Notes: generated by a model from the sequence alone, not told the origin. A stretch of DNA of 64,000 nucleotides from Bacteroides sp. (GCA_014802325.1 JAAVCK010000010.1:176899-240898), one strand, 5' to 3'; shown: positions 12,464 to 22,333, numbered from the stretch's first letter. Translations and numbers: made by a program.

Positions 12464-12531
12464 TTCATTTTCAGACCCCCTCTCCTCATTTCCACTCTAT
12501 TTAACACTTAAAAATTCCAAGACATACAGTT

Positions 12532-12975
12532 ATGGACTTAAGCACACTTAAACCCGCACCCGGCTCCGTTACAGCCAAGACCCGTATCGGCCGTGGCGCC
12601 GGTTCAGGCAAAGGCGGTACATCTACCCGCGGTCACAAGGGCGCAAAATCTCGCTCGGGCTACTCACGCAAAATCGGTTTCGAAGGCGGTCAGATGCCTC
12701 TGCAGCGTCGTCTTCCCAAGTTCGGTTTCAAGAACATCTCGCGCGTAGCTTACAAACCCGTTAATCTTTCTGATCTCGAAGCTCTCGCTGCTGAAGGTGT
12801 TACTACTATCGGCGTAGCCGAGCTCATCGCCGCAGGTCTTGTCAACAAGAAAGCTCTTGTTAAGATCCTCGCCAACGGCACTCTCACCAAGGCTGTCAAC
12901 GTTACTGCCAACGCTTTCTCGGCAGCAGCTAAGGCCGCTATCGAAAACGCAGGCGGTACCGCCACCACACTCTAA
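12532..12975 (+). CDS. rplO: 50S ribosomal protein L15
   Basis: Late-assembly large-subunit protein, 147 residues. The Gly-rich basic N-terminal part ([18 protein letters not shown]) and [18 protein letters not shown] are diagnostic. It precedes secY by 18 bp, the usual arrangement. Confidence 0.97.
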   Translation: MDLSTLKPAPGSVTAKTRIGRGAGSGKGGTSTRGHKGAKSRSGYSRKIGFEGGQMPLQRRLPKFGFKNISRVAYKPVNLSDLEALAAEGVTTIGVAELIAAGLVNKKALVKILANGTLTKAVNVTANAFSAAAKAAIENAGGTATTL

Positions 12976-12993
12976 TAATTCCCTCCTCAACAA

Positions 12994-14343
12994 ATGAGTT
13001 TCGCAAAAACAATCCGTAACATCTGGACCATTGACGAACTCCGTCAGCGCATCCTCGTGACACTCCTGCTGGTACTCGTGTACCGTCTGGGTTGTTACGT
13101 AGTCCTCCCGGGTATCAGCCCGGAGGACCTCGATGCCCTGTCGAAGTTCACCAATAAGAGCGGCCTGATGCAACTTCTTGACATGTTCTCCGGCGGCGCC
13201 TTCTCACAGGCATCGATTTTCGCCCTCGGTATCATGCCTTACATCACCGCTTCGATCGTGATACAGCTTCTCGGTATGGTGCTTCCCTCCTTCCAGAAGA
13301 TGCAGCGCGAAGGTGAAAGCGGCCGTCAGAAGCTCAGCCAGTACACCCGTTATCTCACTGTGCTGATCCTTATCTTCCAGGGGCCCGCTTATCTTATCAA
13401 TCTCCAGGTGCAGGTGAGTGCCGCCACAGGTGGTGCCACCATGTCGTGGCCTACCATCGCCTACCTGACAGTCATCCTTGCCGCTGGCTCCATGTTTATC
13501 ATGTGGCTCGGAGAACGAATCACTGACCGCGGTATCGGCAATGGTATCTCCTTCATCATCCTCGTGGGTATCATCGCCCGCTTCCCCGGCGCGATCTTCT
13601 ATGAATTCACCTCTCGTCTCCCGGGATCTACCGGTTCGCAGGGCGGTCTGGTTATGTTCGTAGTTGAGCTCATCATCTTCTTCGCCGTAATCGTTGGCGC
13701 AGTGCTTCTCGTTCAGGGTACACGCAAGGTGCCCGTGCAGTATGCTAAGCGCATCGTAGGCAACAAGCAGTATGGTGGAGCCCGTCAGTACATCCCCCTC
13801 AAGGTTAATGCCGCAGGTGTGATGCCCATCATCTTCGCTCAGGCCATCATGTTTATTCCTATCACACTGATGGGATTCAGCGCCGGCGATACTGCTTCAG
13901 GCATTGCAGCAGCTTTCTCTGACATCAACGGTTTCTGGTATAACTTCGTATACTTCATCCTCATCGTTGCCTTCACTTACTTCTATACCGCCATCACCGT
14001 GCGTCCCACCCAGATGGCCGAAGATATGAAGCGCAACAACGGATTCATCCCCGGTGTAAAGCCCGGCAAGAAGACCGCTGATTACCTTGACTCGATCATG
14101 TCGCGCATCACACTTCCCGGTTCGCTCTTCCTCGGTATCGTAGCCATCCTCCCCGCTTTCGCACGATTCTTCGGCATCAGCCAGAATTTCGCTCAGTTCT
14201 TCGGAGGTACTTCGCTCCTCATCCTTGTGGGCGTAGTGCTCGATACTCTCCAGCAGGTAGAGTCGCACCTGATGATGCACCACTACGACGGTCTTATGAA
14301 AGACGGCAAGATCAAGGGTCGCACCACCGGTTCGGCCTATTGA
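12994..14343 (+). CDS. secY: Protein translocase subunit SecY
   Basis: Inner-membrane channel of the Sec translocon, 449 residues with ten predicted membrane segments. The N-terminal RQRILVTLLLVLVYRLGCYV, the plug-region glycines, IPIT and the cytoplasmic loop GFIPGVKPGKKTADYL near residue 355 are recognisable. It partners SecE/SecG and YidC. It ends the spc block with map 51 bp downstream; adk, often found here in other phyla, is absent, as is common in Bacteroidetes. Confidence 0.97.
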   Translation: MSFAKTIRNIWTIDELRQRILVTLLLVLVYRLGCYVVLPGISPEDLDALSKFTNKSGLMQLLDMFSGGAFSQASIFALGIMPYITASIVIQLLGMVLPSFQKMQREGESGRQKLSQYTRYLTVLILIFQGPAYLINLQVQVSAATGGATMSWPTIAYLTVILAAGSMFIMWLGERITDRGIGNGISFIILVGIIARFPGAIFYEFTSRLPGSTGSQGGLVMFVVELIIFFAVIVGAVLLVQGTRKVPVQYAKRIVGNKQYGGARQYIPLKVNAAGVMPIIFAQAIMFIPITLMGFSAGDTASGIAAAFSDINGFWYNFVYFILIVAFTYFYTAITVRPTQMAEDMKRNNGFIPGVKPGKKTADYLDSIMSRITLPGSLFLGIVAILPAFARFFGISQNFAQFFGGTSLLILVGVVLDTLQQVESHLMMHHYDGLMKDGKIKGRTTGSAY

Positions 14344-14394
14344 TCCACGAAATCGATTATAGCAATTACCATCGAAACATTTTCTGACTGTTAA

Positions 14395-15177
14395 ATGATT
14401 TATCTCAAGACAGAAGAAGATCTCGAGAAAATGCGCGCAGCCGCAACACTCGTGAGTCGCACACTTGGCGAAGTCGCCAAGTGGGTGACTCCCGGTGTTA
14501 CTACCCGTCAGCTTGACAATGTAGCCCGTGAGTTTATACTCGACAATGGCGGACGTCCCGCCTGTCTCGGTTACGGCGGTTTTCCCGGAACACTCTGTAT
14601 AGAAATCAACGAGACTATCGTGCACGGATTCCCTTCGGGCCGCACACTGGTCGAGGGCGATATCATCGGTGTCGACACCGTGGTGGAGCTCGACGGCTTT
14701 AATGGCGATATGTGCTATACTTTCCCTGTAGGGGAGATAGCACCCGAAGTCCGGGCTCTTTGTGAGACTACCAAGGAATCTCTCGCTATCGGTATCGAAG
14801 CCGCCCATGAAGGACGCCGCATAGGCGATATATCCAATGCCATCCAGACATTCTGCGAAGGCCGCGGCTACACCGTGGTGCGCGAGATGTGTGGCCACGG
14901 CATCGGCAAGAAGATGCACGAAGATCCCGAAGTGCCCAACTATGGCCGACGCGGCACCGGACCTATTCTCCGCCGCGGTATGACGATAGCCATCGAGCCT
15001 ATGATCAACCTCGGCTCACGCAATATCGTGATCGAACCTGACGGCTGGCAGTGTCGCACCCGCGACCGCAAACCGTCGGCTCACTACGAGCACACTATTG
15101 CCATCCATCCGGAAGGCCCCGAAGTGCTCACCACGTTTGAATACGTACGCGAGGCGCTCGGCGACCGCTTTATTTGA
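14395..15177 (+). CDS. map: Methionine aminopeptidase, type I
   Basis: Removes the initiator methionine from nascent proteins, 260 residues. The five metal ligands can be placed: D94 and D105 in the GVDTVVELDGFNGD region, a histidine in GHGIGKKMHEDP near 168, a glutamate in AIEPM near 202 and one in YEHTIAI near 233. H77 in IVHGFP is the substrate-binding histidine. Lies between secY and infA in the ribosomal cluster. Confidence 0.96.
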   Translation: MIYLKTEEDLEKMRAAATLVSRTLGEVAKWVTPGVTTRQLDNVAREFILDNGGRPACLGYGGFPGTLCIEINETIVHGFPSGRTLVEGDIIGVDTVVELDGFNGDMCYTFPVGEIAPEVRALCETTKESLAIGIEAAHEGRRIGDISNAIQTFCEGRGYTVVREMCGHGIGKKMHEDPEVPNYGRRGTGPILRRGMTIAIEPMINLGSRNIVIEPDGWQCRTRDRKPSAHYEHTIAIHPEGPEVLTTFEYVREALGDRFI

Positions 15178-15207
15178 CAATCAGAAAATAATTCAACCAA
15201 TCAGCAC

Positions 15208-15426
15208 ATGGCAAAACAAGCTGCAATCGAACTCGACGGCACAATCGTCGAAGCACTCTCCAACGCAATGTTCCGTGTCGAACTTGAAAACGGCCACGAA
15301 ATCACCGCCCATATCTCCGGAAAGATGCGCATGCACTATATAAAGATTCTTCCCGGTGACAAGGTGAAAGTAGAGATGTCGCCCTACGACCTGTCGAAAG
15401 GCCGCATCGCATTCCGCTACAAGTAA
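15208..15426 (+). CDS. infA: Translation initiation factor IF-1
   Basis: 72-residue OB-fold protein that occupies the A site during initiation. The motif [21 protein letters not shown] and the C-terminal [12 protein letters not shown] are near-invariant. Thirty bases downstream of map. Confidence 0.97.
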   Translation: MAKQAAIELDGTIVEALSNAMFRVELENGHEITAHISGKMRMHYIKILPGDKVKVEMSPYDLSKGRIAFRYK

Positions 15427-15495
15427 CCCCCGACACCACACGCATTGCACCCATAATGTAAAAATTCAATCAACACAATAAACCATCAAAACGAC

Positions 15496-15612
15496 ATGAA
15501 AGTAAGAGCATCAATCAAGAAGCGCACTCCCGACAGCAAAATCGTCCGTCGCAAAGGACGTCTCTACGTCATCAACAAGAAAAACCCCAAAATGAAAATG
15601 CGTCAGGGATAA
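15496..15612 (+). CDS. rpmJ: 50S ribosomal protein L36, zinc-free form
   Basis: 38 residues beginning [17 protein letters not shown] and ending [10 protein letters not shown]. The family zinc ribbon (C-x2-C...C-x4-H) is absent; there is no cysteine at all, as in C-minus L36 paralogues. ATG at 15496 gives the standard start. Last gene of the first transcription unit: a 13-bp hairpin follows at 15641. Confidence 0.95.
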   Translation: MKVRASIKKRTPDSKIVRRKGRLYVINKKNPKMKMRQG

Positions 15613-15640
15613 TTGGGTTAACAAAACCCAATGATTCCTA

Positions 15641-15669
15641 AAAAGTGTTACTTTCCAAGTAGCGCTTTT
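15641..15669 (+). terminator. Hairpin terminator after rpmJ
   Basis: A 13-bp stem (15641-15653 with 15657-15669, two G-U pairs, loop TCC) whose 3' arm ends in CTTTT. A shorter hairpin, ATTGGGTT/AACCCAAT, lies just upstream (15612-15632). The stem overlaps the -33 element of the next promoter. Confidence 0.6.
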
Positions 15670-15698
15670 ACTTAACACGCAAAATTTCATTACCTTTG
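15667..15698 (+). promoter_or_regulatory. Promoter of the rpsM-rplQ unit
   Basis: TTTA (15667-15670), 20-bp spacer and TACCTTTG (15691-15698), one mismatch from the Bacteroidetes TTTG-N20-TAnnTTTG consensus. It places transcription start about 40 bp before rpsM. Confidence 0.7.
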
Positions 15699-15739
15699 CA
15701 CCACAAAAACAAAATTTTTTACAACAGTCAAAAAAATAT

Positions 15740-16120
15740 ATGGCAGTAAGAATCGTGGGAGTTGACCTCCCCCAAAACAAAAGAGGTGAAATCGCCTTAA
15801 CCTATATTTTTGGCATCGGACGCAGCGCTGCGACTTCAATCCTTAACAAGGCAGGCGTCGACGTCAATATCAAGGTAAAAGACTGGACCGACGATCAGGC
15901 CGCAGCAGTGCGCGAAGTAATCGGTACCGACTACAAAGTAGAAGGTGATCTCCGCAGCGAAATCCAGCTCAACATCAAGCGACTCATGGATATCGGTTGC
16001 TACCGTGGTATCCGTCACCGTAACGGTCTTCCCGTGCGCGGTCAGTCGACCAAAAACAACGCCCGTACCCGCAAAGGCCGCAAGAAAACAGTCGCCAACA
16101 AAAAGAAAGCTACTAAATAA
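15740..16120 (+). CDS. rpsM: 30S ribosomal protein S13
   Basis: Head protein contacting P-site tRNA and the large subunit, 126 residues. [20 protein letters not shown] and the GLPVRGQ(S)[10 protein letters not shown] tail are the family hallmarks. First gene of the alpha-type unit. Confidence 0.97.
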   Translation: MAVRIVGVDLPQNKRGEIALTYIFGIGRSAATSILNKAGVDVNIKVKDWTDDQAAAVREVIGTDYKVEGDLRSEIQLNIKRLMDIGCYRGIRHRNGLPVRGQSTKNNARTRKGRKKTVANKKKATK

Positions 16121-16129
16121 TAAATCACT

Positions 16130-16519
16130 ATGGCAAAAAAAACAGTCGCTACCAAGAAGAGAAACGTCAAAGTTGACGCAGCCGGCCAGCTTCACGTACA
16201 CTCCTCTTTCAATAACATCATTGTCTGCTTAGCCAACTCTGAAGGTCAGGTAATCTCCTGGTCAAGCGCAGGTAAAATGGGCTTCCGCGGCTCAAAGAAA
16301 AATACCCCCTATGCAGCCCAGATGGCAGCTCAGGATTGCGCCAAGATCGCTTACGACCTCGGTCTGCGCAAAGTTAAGGCTTATGTGAAAGGTCCCGGCA
16401 ACGGCCGTGAGTCAGCTATCCGTACCGTACACGGTGCAGGTATCGAAGTAACAGAGATCATCGACGTTACGCCCCTGCCCCACAACGGATGCCGTCCTCC
16501 CAAGCGTCGCCGCGTCTGA
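16130..16519 (+). CDS. rpsK: 30S ribosomal protein S11
   Basis: Platform protein lining the mRNA exit, 129 residues. [26 protein letters not shown] and the terminal [13 protein letters not shown] are all present. Followed by 236 bp without a gene before rpsD. Confidence 0.97.
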   Translation: MAKKTVATKKRNVKVDAAGQLHVHSSFNNIIVCLANSEGQVISWSSAGKMGFRGSKKNTPYAAQMAAQDCAKIAYDLGLRKVKAYVKGPGNGRESAIRTVHGAGIEVTEIIDVTPLPHNGCRPPKRRRV

Positions 16520-16755
16520 TCCCTCCCTTTTACAATCAGGCAACTATACTATACCTCTCATATCAAATCAATCATTCCGGGCGTCGTCAGACATCAGCAG
16601 AGCCTTATACTTCATGTCAACCCGTAAGCCCCAAAGATTATAAAAAGGATCACCCGGCAGGGCGCCGCAATCTGTATCACCTCTCTGCGGCTATCAACAA
16701 ATCCACCCTCGGGTCATCCGACTGACGACACCACCAATATTTAATAATAACTCAA
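16520..16755 (+). other. 236-bp spacer upstream of rpsD
   Basis: Much longer than the other gaps in this unit and without a credible ORF. GGATCACCCGG (16647-16657) and GGGTCATCC (16711-16719) can pair in part with each other, and GCGCCGCA (16661-16668) with TGCGGCT (16687-16693). S4 binds its own leader in several bacterial groups, so an S4-responsive leader is a reasonable guess, not demonstrated. Confidence 0.4.
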
Positions 16756-17361
16756 ATGGCAAGATACACAGGTCCCAGAACCAAAATCGCCCGTAAATTC
16801 GGCGAACCTATCTTCGGTGATGATAAAACCCTCGCCAAGAAAAACTATCCCCCGGGACAGCACGGACTCAACAAGCGTCGTAAGACCTCAGAATACGGCG
16901 TTCAGCTCCGCGAAAAGCAGAAAGCTAAATACACCTACGGCGTACTCGAAAAGCAGTTCCGCAACCTCTTCGAGAAAGCCGCACGCACCAAAGGCATTAC
17001 CGGTGAGGTGCTTCTCCAGCTCCTTGAAGCCCGCCTTGACAACGTAGTATACCGTCTCGGCATCGCACCCACCCGTGCAGCAGCCCGTCAGCTCGTCCTT
17101 CACCGCCATATCACCGTCAACGGTAAGGTGGTCAACGTAGCTTCATATCACGTACAGCCCGGCGACGTAGTAGCCGTCCGCGAAAAATCCAAGTCACTCG
17201 AAGTGATCGCCGATGCTCTCGCCGGATTCAATCACTCCAAATATCCCTGGCTCCAGTGGGACGAAACTGTCAAAGGCGGCACACTTCTTCACGTTCCCGC
17301 CCGCGAAGACATCCCCGAGAATATCAAGGAGCAGCTGATTGTCGAGCTGTACTCTAAATAA
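16756..17361 (+). CDS. rpsD: 30S ribosomal protein S4
   Basis: 16S assembly-initiator protein, 201 residues. [20 protein letters not shown] start and the S4 RNA-binding domain [20 protein letters not shown] (residues ~93-112) are clear. It lacks the N-terminal cysteine cluster of zinc-type S4. A frequent autoregulator in other bacteria. Confidence 0.97.
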   Translation: MARYTGPRTKIARKFGEPIFGDDKTLAKKNYPPGQHGLNKRRKTSEYGVQLREKQKAKYTYGVLEKQFRNLFEKAARTKGITGEVLLQLLEARLDNVVYRLGIAPTRAAARQLVLHRHITVNGKVVNVASYHVQPGDVVAVREKSKSLEVIADALAGFNHSKYPWLQWDETVKGGTLLHVPAREDIPENIKEQLIVELYSK

Positions 17362-17384
17362 TAAATAAAAAAACAATCAGATCC

Positions 17385-18377
17385 ATGGCTATATTAGCAT
17401 TCCAGAAACCCGACAAAGTCCTCATGTTGGAGGCCGATGACCGCTTCGGTAAATTTGAGTTCAAGCCATTGGAGCCCGGTTATGGTATAACCATTGGCAA
17501 CGCACTGCGTCGCATCCTCCTCTCCTCGCTCGAAGGTTATGCTATCTCAAGCATACGCATCGATGGCGTTCGCCACGAATTCGACACCATTCCGGGTGTT
17601 AAGGAAGATGTCACCAACATCATCCTTAACCTCAAGAAAGTCAACCTCAAGCAGATTGTGGAAGACACCGACAGCGAAAAGGCTACCATCACTGTTTCGG
17701 GCTTGGAAGAGTTCAAAGCCGGTGACATTGGCAAGGCCCTTACAGGATTTGAAGTCCTGAATCCTGACCTCGTCATCTGTCATTTGGATCCCGGTGCCTC
17801 CTTTACTATCGACCTCACTATCAACAAAGGTCGCGGCTGGGTGCCTGCCGATGAAAACCGTACAGCAAATGATCCCATCGACCTCATTGCTATCGACTCC
17901 ATCTACACACCCATCCAGAACGTAAAGTACACCGTTGAAAACTTCCGCGTCGACCAGAAAACCGACTACGACAAACTCACCCTTGAGATAACCACCGACG
18001 GATCTATCGACCCTAAGGATGCTCTCAAGGAAGCAGCTAAGATACTTATCTATCACTTCATGCTCTTCTCTGATGAGAAGATTACCCTCGAAACCGACGA
18101 ATCAAACGGCGAAGAGGAATTCGATGAAGAAGTGCTTCACATGCGACAGCTCCTCAAGTCGAAGCTCGTCGATATGGATCTTTCTGTTCGAGCTCTCAAC
18201 TGCCTCAAGTCAGCTGAAGTGGAGACTCTCGGTGAACTCGTCGTATACAACAAGACCGACCTCCTTAAATTCCGTAACTTCGGTAAGAAGTCTCTCACCG
18301 AACTCGACGACCTCCTCGAAAGCCTCAACCTTTCGTTCGGTATGGATATTTCAAAATACAAATTAGATAAAGATTAA
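17385..18377 (+). CDS. rpoA: RNA polymerase subunit alpha
   Basis: 330 residues. The N-terminal assembly domain has the conserved [20 protein letters not shown] segment (about residues 32-51). An acidic linker (EEEFDEEVL, near 245) leads to the C-terminal domain with [18 protein letters not shown] and [11 protein letters not shown], the helix-hairpin-helix surface that binds UP DNA and activators. It lies between rpsD and rplQ as usual. Confidence 0.98.
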   Translation: MAILAFQKPDKVLMLEADDRFGKFEFKPLEPGYGITIGNALRRILLSSLEGYAISSIRIDGVRHEFDTIPGVKEDVTNIILNLKKVNLKQIVEDTDSEKATITVSGLEEFKAGDIGKALTGFEVLNPDLVICHLDPGASFTIDLTINKGRGWVPADENRTANDPIDLIAIDSIYTPIQNVKYTVENFRVDQKTDYDKLTLEITTDGSIDPKDALKEAAKILIYHFMLFSDEKITLETDESNGEEEFDEEVLHMRQLLKSKLVDMDLSVRALNCLKSAEVETLGELVVYNKTDLLKFRNFGKKSLTELDDLLESLNLSFGMDISKYKLDKD

Positions 18378-18385
18378 TTACCCCG

Positions 18386-18871
18386 ATGAGACACAATAAA
18401 AAATTCAATCACCTCAGCCGAAAAAAGGCTCATCGCGACGCGCTCCTGGCCAACATGACCATCGCGCTCATCATGCGCAAGCGCATCTTCACCACTCTGG
18501 CTAAGGCAAAAGCACTCCGCGTTTACGCCGAGCCCCTCATCAACCGAGCTAAGGAAGACACCATGCTCAATCGCCGCACCGTCTTCTCTTACCTCCAGAA
18601 CAAGGAAGCCGTAAACGAGCTCTTCCGCGAAATCGCCCAGAAAATTGCTAACCGTAATGGCGGATACACCCGTATCCTCAAGACCGGTAACCGCCTCGGC
18701 GACAACGCCAAGATGTGCTTCATCGAGTTAGTTGACTACAACGAAAACATGCTCAACGACAAGGCTCCCAAGAAGGCCAAGACCACTCGTCGTAGCCGTC
18801 GCTCTTCCAAGCCCGCAGCCGAAGCTCCAGCAGCTGAAGCACCCGCTACCGAAGCCCCTGCCGCAGAATAA
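18386..18871 (+). CDS. rplQ: 50S ribosomal protein L17
   Basis: Large-subunit protein near the tunnel exit, 161 residues. [17 protein letters not shown] and [17 protein letters not shown] are the family motifs. A low-complexity Ala/Glu/Pro tail of about 35 residues ([16 protein letters not shown] at the end) extends beyond the standard fold, as in many Bacteroidetes L17. Last gene of the cluster. Confidence 0.97.
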   Translation: MRHNKKFNHLSRKKAHRDALLANMTIALIMRKRIFTTLAKAKALRVYAEPLINRAKEDTMLNRRTVFSYLQNKEAVNELFREIAQKIANRNGGYTRILKTGNRLGDNAKMCFIELVDYNENMLNDKAPKKAKTTRRSRRSSKPAAEAPAAEAPATEAPAAE

Positions 18872-18891
18872 TTTCGTTATTCTCATATATT

Positions 18892-18936
18892 ACGAGAGGA
18901 TGTGTCATCACCGACATATCCTCTCGTGTTTTTTTT
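18892..18936 (+). terminator. Rho-independent terminator of the ribosomal cluster
   Basis: ACGAGAGGAT (18892-18901) and TGTC pair with GACA and ATCCTCTCGT; a run of eight T follows (18929-18936). Located 21 bp after rplQ. Confidence 0.92.
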
Positions 18937-18957
18937 AGTAAAAAAATTTTCCGTCTC

Positions 18958-19089
18958 GTGAACGATCTGCCTCCCGACGCGTTATTATAGTATAGTTACT
19001 AACATTTGCACTGTGTTTTCATGGTATTAGATTTAAGGTTAAGCACCAAACGGGCTGTCGCGACGACAGCCCGTTGGTGTTTTATACAG
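18958..19089 (+). ncRNA. Candidate small RNA repeat, copy 1
   Basis: Copy 1 of a 131-132 bp sequence repeated at 19332-19462 with over 90 percent identity by eye. It holds a promoter-like AACATTTGC (19012-19020), the segment CATGGTATTAGATTTAAGG (19020-19038), and a 12-bp stem (19049-19060/19064-19075, extended by CACC/GGTG around a bulged A) followed by TGTTTTAT, resembling a terminator. Layout suggests a short transcript of about 65-75 nt. A peptide reading (MVLDLRL...) is not kept in copy 2. Confidence 0.45.
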
Positions 19090-19139
19090 GTAATTATTCG
19101 GCTACTTTCGGGTCTGTAGATATTTCCGTAGGGTAAAGT

Positions 19140-19249
19140 GATCCCTATAGGGAAGCTCACAGGGGAGAGTCCAACGGTAGATGGTGCGCGATTACTGCGA
19201 TAAGGCTGATATTTTGCTCGGCCGGGTGCTCCTGCGTAGCACCCCTACA
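19140..19249 (+). repeat. Dispersed palindromic element, copy A (degenerate left end)
   Basis: Shares GGTAGATGGTGCGCGA, then CGATAA, then TTGCTCGGCCGGG and a terminal hairpin with the elements at 58903-59008 and (inverted) 23803-23985. Its terminal stem GGGTGCT/AGCACCC differs from the GGGCGCT/AGCGCCC of the other copies by a compensatory pair. The left terminal repeat is worn. It sits between the two copies of the 130-bp repeat. Confidence 0.6.
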
Positions 19250-19331
19250 TGCTATGTGGTGTCTTATCCCCAACCCGATAAATCCGATGCCCCAAATTTT
19301 ACTTGATTTTATAAGAAATTTCTACCGGACG

Positions 19332-19462
19332 GTGAACCATCTGCCTCCCGACGTGTTATTAAAGTATAGTTACTAACATTTGCACTGTGTTTTCATGGTA
19401 TTAGATTTAGGTTAAAGCATCAACGGGCTGTCGCGACGACAGCCCGTTGATGTTTTATGCAG
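19332..19462 (+). ncRNA. Candidate small RNA repeat, copy 2
   Basis: Second copy of the 18958-19089 repeat. Its hairpin is a perfect 16-bp stem (19418-19433 with 19437-19452, loop CGA) followed by TTTTAT. Where copy 1 has CACC/GGTG at the stem base, copy 2 has CATC/GATG, so pairing is conserved despite sequence change. Being palindromic, the hairpin may also end leftward transcription of asd. Confidence 0.45.
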
Positions 19463-19484
19463 TTTGTGGTGTTAGTGCAGGGGA

Positions 19485-20501
19485 TCACTTGCGGTGGGCA
19501 AGGATGTATTGTGCTATCTGCACGGCATTGAGTGCCGCGCCTTTCTTGATCTGATCGCCCACAAGCCAGAATGTCACTCCGCCCTTTTGCGACAAGTCTT
19601 CGCGCAGACGGCCTACGTAGACGGGATCCTGGCCGGTTACGTCTTTAGGCATAGGGTAGAGCATCTCACCCGGATTGTCGACCACCACGAGGCCGGGAGC
19701 GGCCTTGAATGCATCGCGCACAGCCTCGACGGTAAGAGGCTTTTCTGCCTCGACCCATACGGCTTCGCTGTGAGCGCGCATCACGGGCACACGTACGCAG
19801 GTGGCGCTTACGTCAAGGCCTGGTGCATGCATGATCTTTTTGGTTTCGTTATACATCTTCATCTCCTCTTTGGTGTAGTCGTTTTCGGTGAATACATCGA
19901 TGTGGGGGATGAGATTGTATGCCAGACGGTGGGCGAATTTCTCAACCGTGGGTTCTTCGCCGGCCTGCATGGCGCGGTGCTGCTCTATGAGCTCATCCAT
20001 AGCGGCAGCTCCGGCACCGCTGGCTGCCTGATATGTGGCTACTCTTACGCGGGTCAGCGGGGCTATGTCGGCTATGGGTTTGAGTGCCACCACGAGTATG
20101 ATGGTGGTGCAGTTGGGGTTGGCTATGATACCGCGGGGTGCGTTGAAAGCATCGTCGCCGTTGACCTCGGGCACTACCAGAGGCACGTCGCTATCCATGC
20201 GAAATGCACTCGAATTGTCGATCATCAGAGCGCCGTGGCGGGTGATGACGTCGGCATAGCGGCGCGATGTGCCCGCTCCGGCCGAAGTGAATGCGAAGTC
20301 GATACCGGAGAAGTCGCTCTCGTCGGTAAGCTCTTCTATTATGTAATCGCGGCCGCGGAATGTGATGGTGGAACCCGCGCTGCGTTTCGAGCCGAAGAGG
20401 CGCAGACCGCCTTCGGCGTCAATGGGGAAATTCTGCTCGTCGAGCACACGGAGAAATTCGTGACCTACAGCGCCGCTGGCGCCTACTATTGCTACTTTCA
20501 T
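19485..20501 (-). CDS. asd: Aspartate-semialdehyde dehydrogenase
   Basis: Reduces aspartyl phosphate to aspartate semialdehyde, the branch point to lysine/diaminopimelate, threonine and methionine. 338 residues. Rossmann motif GASGAVG (residues 7-13), catalytic C131 in ANPNCTT and the [10 protein letters not shown] segment are present. Its ATG overlaps the stop of the upstream acyl-CoA ligase by four bases (ATGA on the minus strand), so the two are co-translated although functionally unrelated. Confidence 0.96.
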   Translation of the reverse strand: MKVAIVGASGAVGHEFLRVLDEQNFPIDAEGGLRLFGSKRSAGSTITFRGRDYIIEELTDESDFSGIDFAFTSAGAGTSRRYADVITRHGALMIDNSSAFRMDSDVPLVVPEVNGDDAFNAPRGIIANPNCTTIILVVALKPIADIAPLTRVRVATYQAASGAGAAAMDELIEQHRAMQAGEEPTVEKFAHRLAYNLIPHIDVFTENDYTKEEMKMYNETKKIMHAPGLDVSATCVRVPVMRAHSEAVWVEAEKPLTVEAVRDAFKAAPGLVVVDNPGEMLYPMPKDVTGQDPVYVGRLREDLSQKGGVTFWLVGDQIKKGAALNAVQIAQYILAHRK

Positions 20502-22300
20502 ATATAGAATTCTTCGATAATGTCGTTGAAATGTTCGTGTATGATCTTGCGTCGCATCTTGAGAGTGTTGGTGAGTTCGCCGAGTTCCATAGAGAATTCG
20601 CGCGGAAGTATGGCAAACTTCTTGATTTTCTCATAACCGGCAAATCCTTTCTGAAGCTCTTCGATGCGGGCGGCTATCATGTTGTTGACGGTGTTGTCGC
20701 GTACGAGTTCGTTGTCGTCGGCAAATTTCACGCCGTTTTTGGTGGCCCACTCGCGCAGAGCGGGGAAGTTGGGCACTATGAGAGCGCTTACAAATTTGCG
20801 GCGGTCGCCTATCACGGCTATCTGCTCTATGTATTTGTCTTCGGCTACACGGGTTTCTATGGCCTGCGGAGCGATATACTTGCCGTTTGACGTCTTGAAG
20901 AGGTCTTTGATGCGCTCGGTAAGAGTGATGGCGCCAGTGTCGTCGATAAATCCGGCGTCGCCGGTGCGGAACCATCCGTCGGCCGTGAAAGCCTCGGCCG
21001 TGGCCTCGGGCTTGCGGTAATAACCGCGCATCACTGTGGGACCTTTGATGAGAATTTCGTTGTCGTCGCCTATCTTCACTTCCACCCTGGGTATGGGCGT
21101 GCCCACTGTGCCAATTTCGTAATTAACATCCGGGAAGCAGCTCACGGTGGCAGTGGTCTCGGAGAGTCCGTAGCCCACCACTATCTCTATGCCGCACGAT
21201 ATGAAAAACTCTGCGATGGTGGCCGATACAGGGGCTCCGGCGGTGGGAAAGAGCTTGCCGTGGTCAATACCTATAGCTGCGCGCAGTTTGGCGAAAATAG
21301 TGCGGTTGAAGAAGTTGTATTGCCAGGTCAGTGTGGCAGGTGCCTTGAGGCCTCGGCGGCGGTAGTCGATGTTGTAGCGCCGACCTACTTTGAGTGCGTA
21401 GCGGGTGAGAGAGCGTACCGCAGGGTTCATGCCGGCAATCTTCTCCTGCACGGCAGCATAGACTTTTTCCCAGAACCGGGGCACGGAGCACATACATGTG
21501 GGACGTACCACCTGTATGGCGTCCTGCACCTTTTTGGGGTCACGGTTGACGCTTACTTTTATACCCGAGTACAGGCAGAAATAGCTCCAGGCCTTTTCAA
21601 ATATATGGCTCAGGGGCAGAAATGCCATCGACGTGTCAGTGTCGTTGAGCATGGTCAGGCGCTCTACATGGCTCTGAAAGCAAGCGTTGAAGCAAGAGTG
21701 GGGCAGTATCGCGCCCTTGGGCTCACCGGTCGTGCCTGATGTATAGACCAGAGTGGCTATGTCGTCGGCCGACGAAGCAGCCGTAAGATTTTCCACTTCT
21801 TTGATGATATCGGCCGAAGCGTTGACACCGAGAGCCATGAAGTCGTCCCAGTGCATAGAGAGCCGGTCGTCGGGATCGAGAGATATATGCTTAATCACTA
21901 TGATATGGCGGAGGCTCGGGCAAGAGCGCGAGGCTTCGAGTGCCAGACGGTATTGAGTGGAGTTGCCCACGAAGAGCACCTCACACTCGGCGTCGTTGAT
22001 GATATACGCCACTTGGTCAAGGCTACTCGTGGCATAGATAGATACCGATACGGCCCGCACGTCATAGCAAGCCATGTCGGTCACGATATTCTGCGGGCGG
22101 TTGGCCGAAAAGGTGGCCACGCGGTCGCCGACTTTCACTCCCAGAGCCACCAGCGCGCGGGCGGCAGTGTCGACATCGTCGGCAAAAGTGTTCCAGGCTA
22201 TATCGTGCCACACACCGTGAGCATCAGGAGCGGCAAGCGCCGCACGCGTACCATATTTCTCGGCTCCGCGTCGGGCAAGGCCTGTAAGGACATTGGTCAT
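20498..22300 (-). CDS. AMP-dependent long-chain acyl-CoA synthetase
   Basis: ANL-superfamily ligase that adenylates a fatty acid and transfers it to CoA; 600 residues. The AMP-binding P-loop [11 protein letters not shown] (near 187-197), the GYGLSETTA motif and [13 protein letters not shown] are intact, followed by the C-terminal lid with [13 protein letters not shown]. This matches long-chain (FadD15-like) ligases; the true chain length is unknown. First gene of a two-gene unit with asd; a TAACTTTG box lies about 26 bp upstream. Confidence 0.9.
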   Translation of the reverse strand: MTNVLTGLARRGAEKYGTRAALAAPDAHGVWHDIAWNTFADDVDTAARALVALGVKVGDRVATFSANRPQNIVTDMACYDVRAVSVSIYATSSLDQVAYIINDAECEVLFVGNSTQYRLALEASRSCPSLRHIIVIKHISLDPDDRLSMHWDDFMALGVNASADIIKEVENLTAASSADDIATLVYTSGTTGEPKGAILPHSCFNACFQSHVERLTMLNDTDTSMAFLPLSHIFEKAWSYFCLYSGIKVSVNRDPKKVQDAIQVVRPTCMCSVPRFWEKVYAAVQEKIAGMNPAVRSLTRYALKVGRRYNIDYRRRGLKAPATLTWQYNFFNRTIFAKLRAAIGIDHGKLFPTAGAPVSATIAEFFISCGIEIVVGYGLSETTATVSCFPDVNYEIGTVGTPIPRVEVKIGDDNEILIKGPTVMRGYYRKPEATAEAFTADGWFRTGDAGFIDDTGAITLTERIKDLFKTSNGKYIAPQAIETRVAEDKYIEQIAVIGDRRKFVSALIVPNFPALREWATKNGVKFADDNELVRDNTVNNMIAARIEELQKGFAGYEKIKKFAILPREFSMELGELTNTLKMRRKIIHEHFNDIIEEFYI

Positions 22301-22325
22301 AGATAAGTGTTTTTATATGTTGATG

Positions 22326-22333
22326 CAAAGTTA
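22326..22333 (-). promoter_or_regulatory. -7 box for the acyl-CoA ligase-asd unit
   Basis: TAACTTTG on the minus strand, 25 bp before the start codon. A TTTTTG run lies upstream but at a longer spacing (23 bp) than the usual 19-21. Confidence 0.5.

Noticed and set aside
12464..12531. Possible promoter before rplO
   Set aside because: AT-rich but no TAnnTTTG box with a usable -33 element.
12994..15177. Missing adk between secY and map treated as a deletion
   Set aside because: This absence is usual for Bacteroidetes ribosomal clusters.
16489..16725. 78-codon open frame spanning the rpsK-rpsD spacer
   Set aside because: Starts inside rpsK and shows no plausible protein character; the spacer is better read as non-coding.
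19020..19105. Leader peptide starting MVLDLRL in the tandem repeat
   Set aside because: In copy 2 the same ATG leads to a stop after six codons, so the reading frame is not conserved while the hairpin is.
19494..20507. 337-codon open frame antisense to asd
   Set aside because: Shadow of asd, which has all catalytic motifs; the antisense protein is rich in Gly/His/Tyr with no domain.
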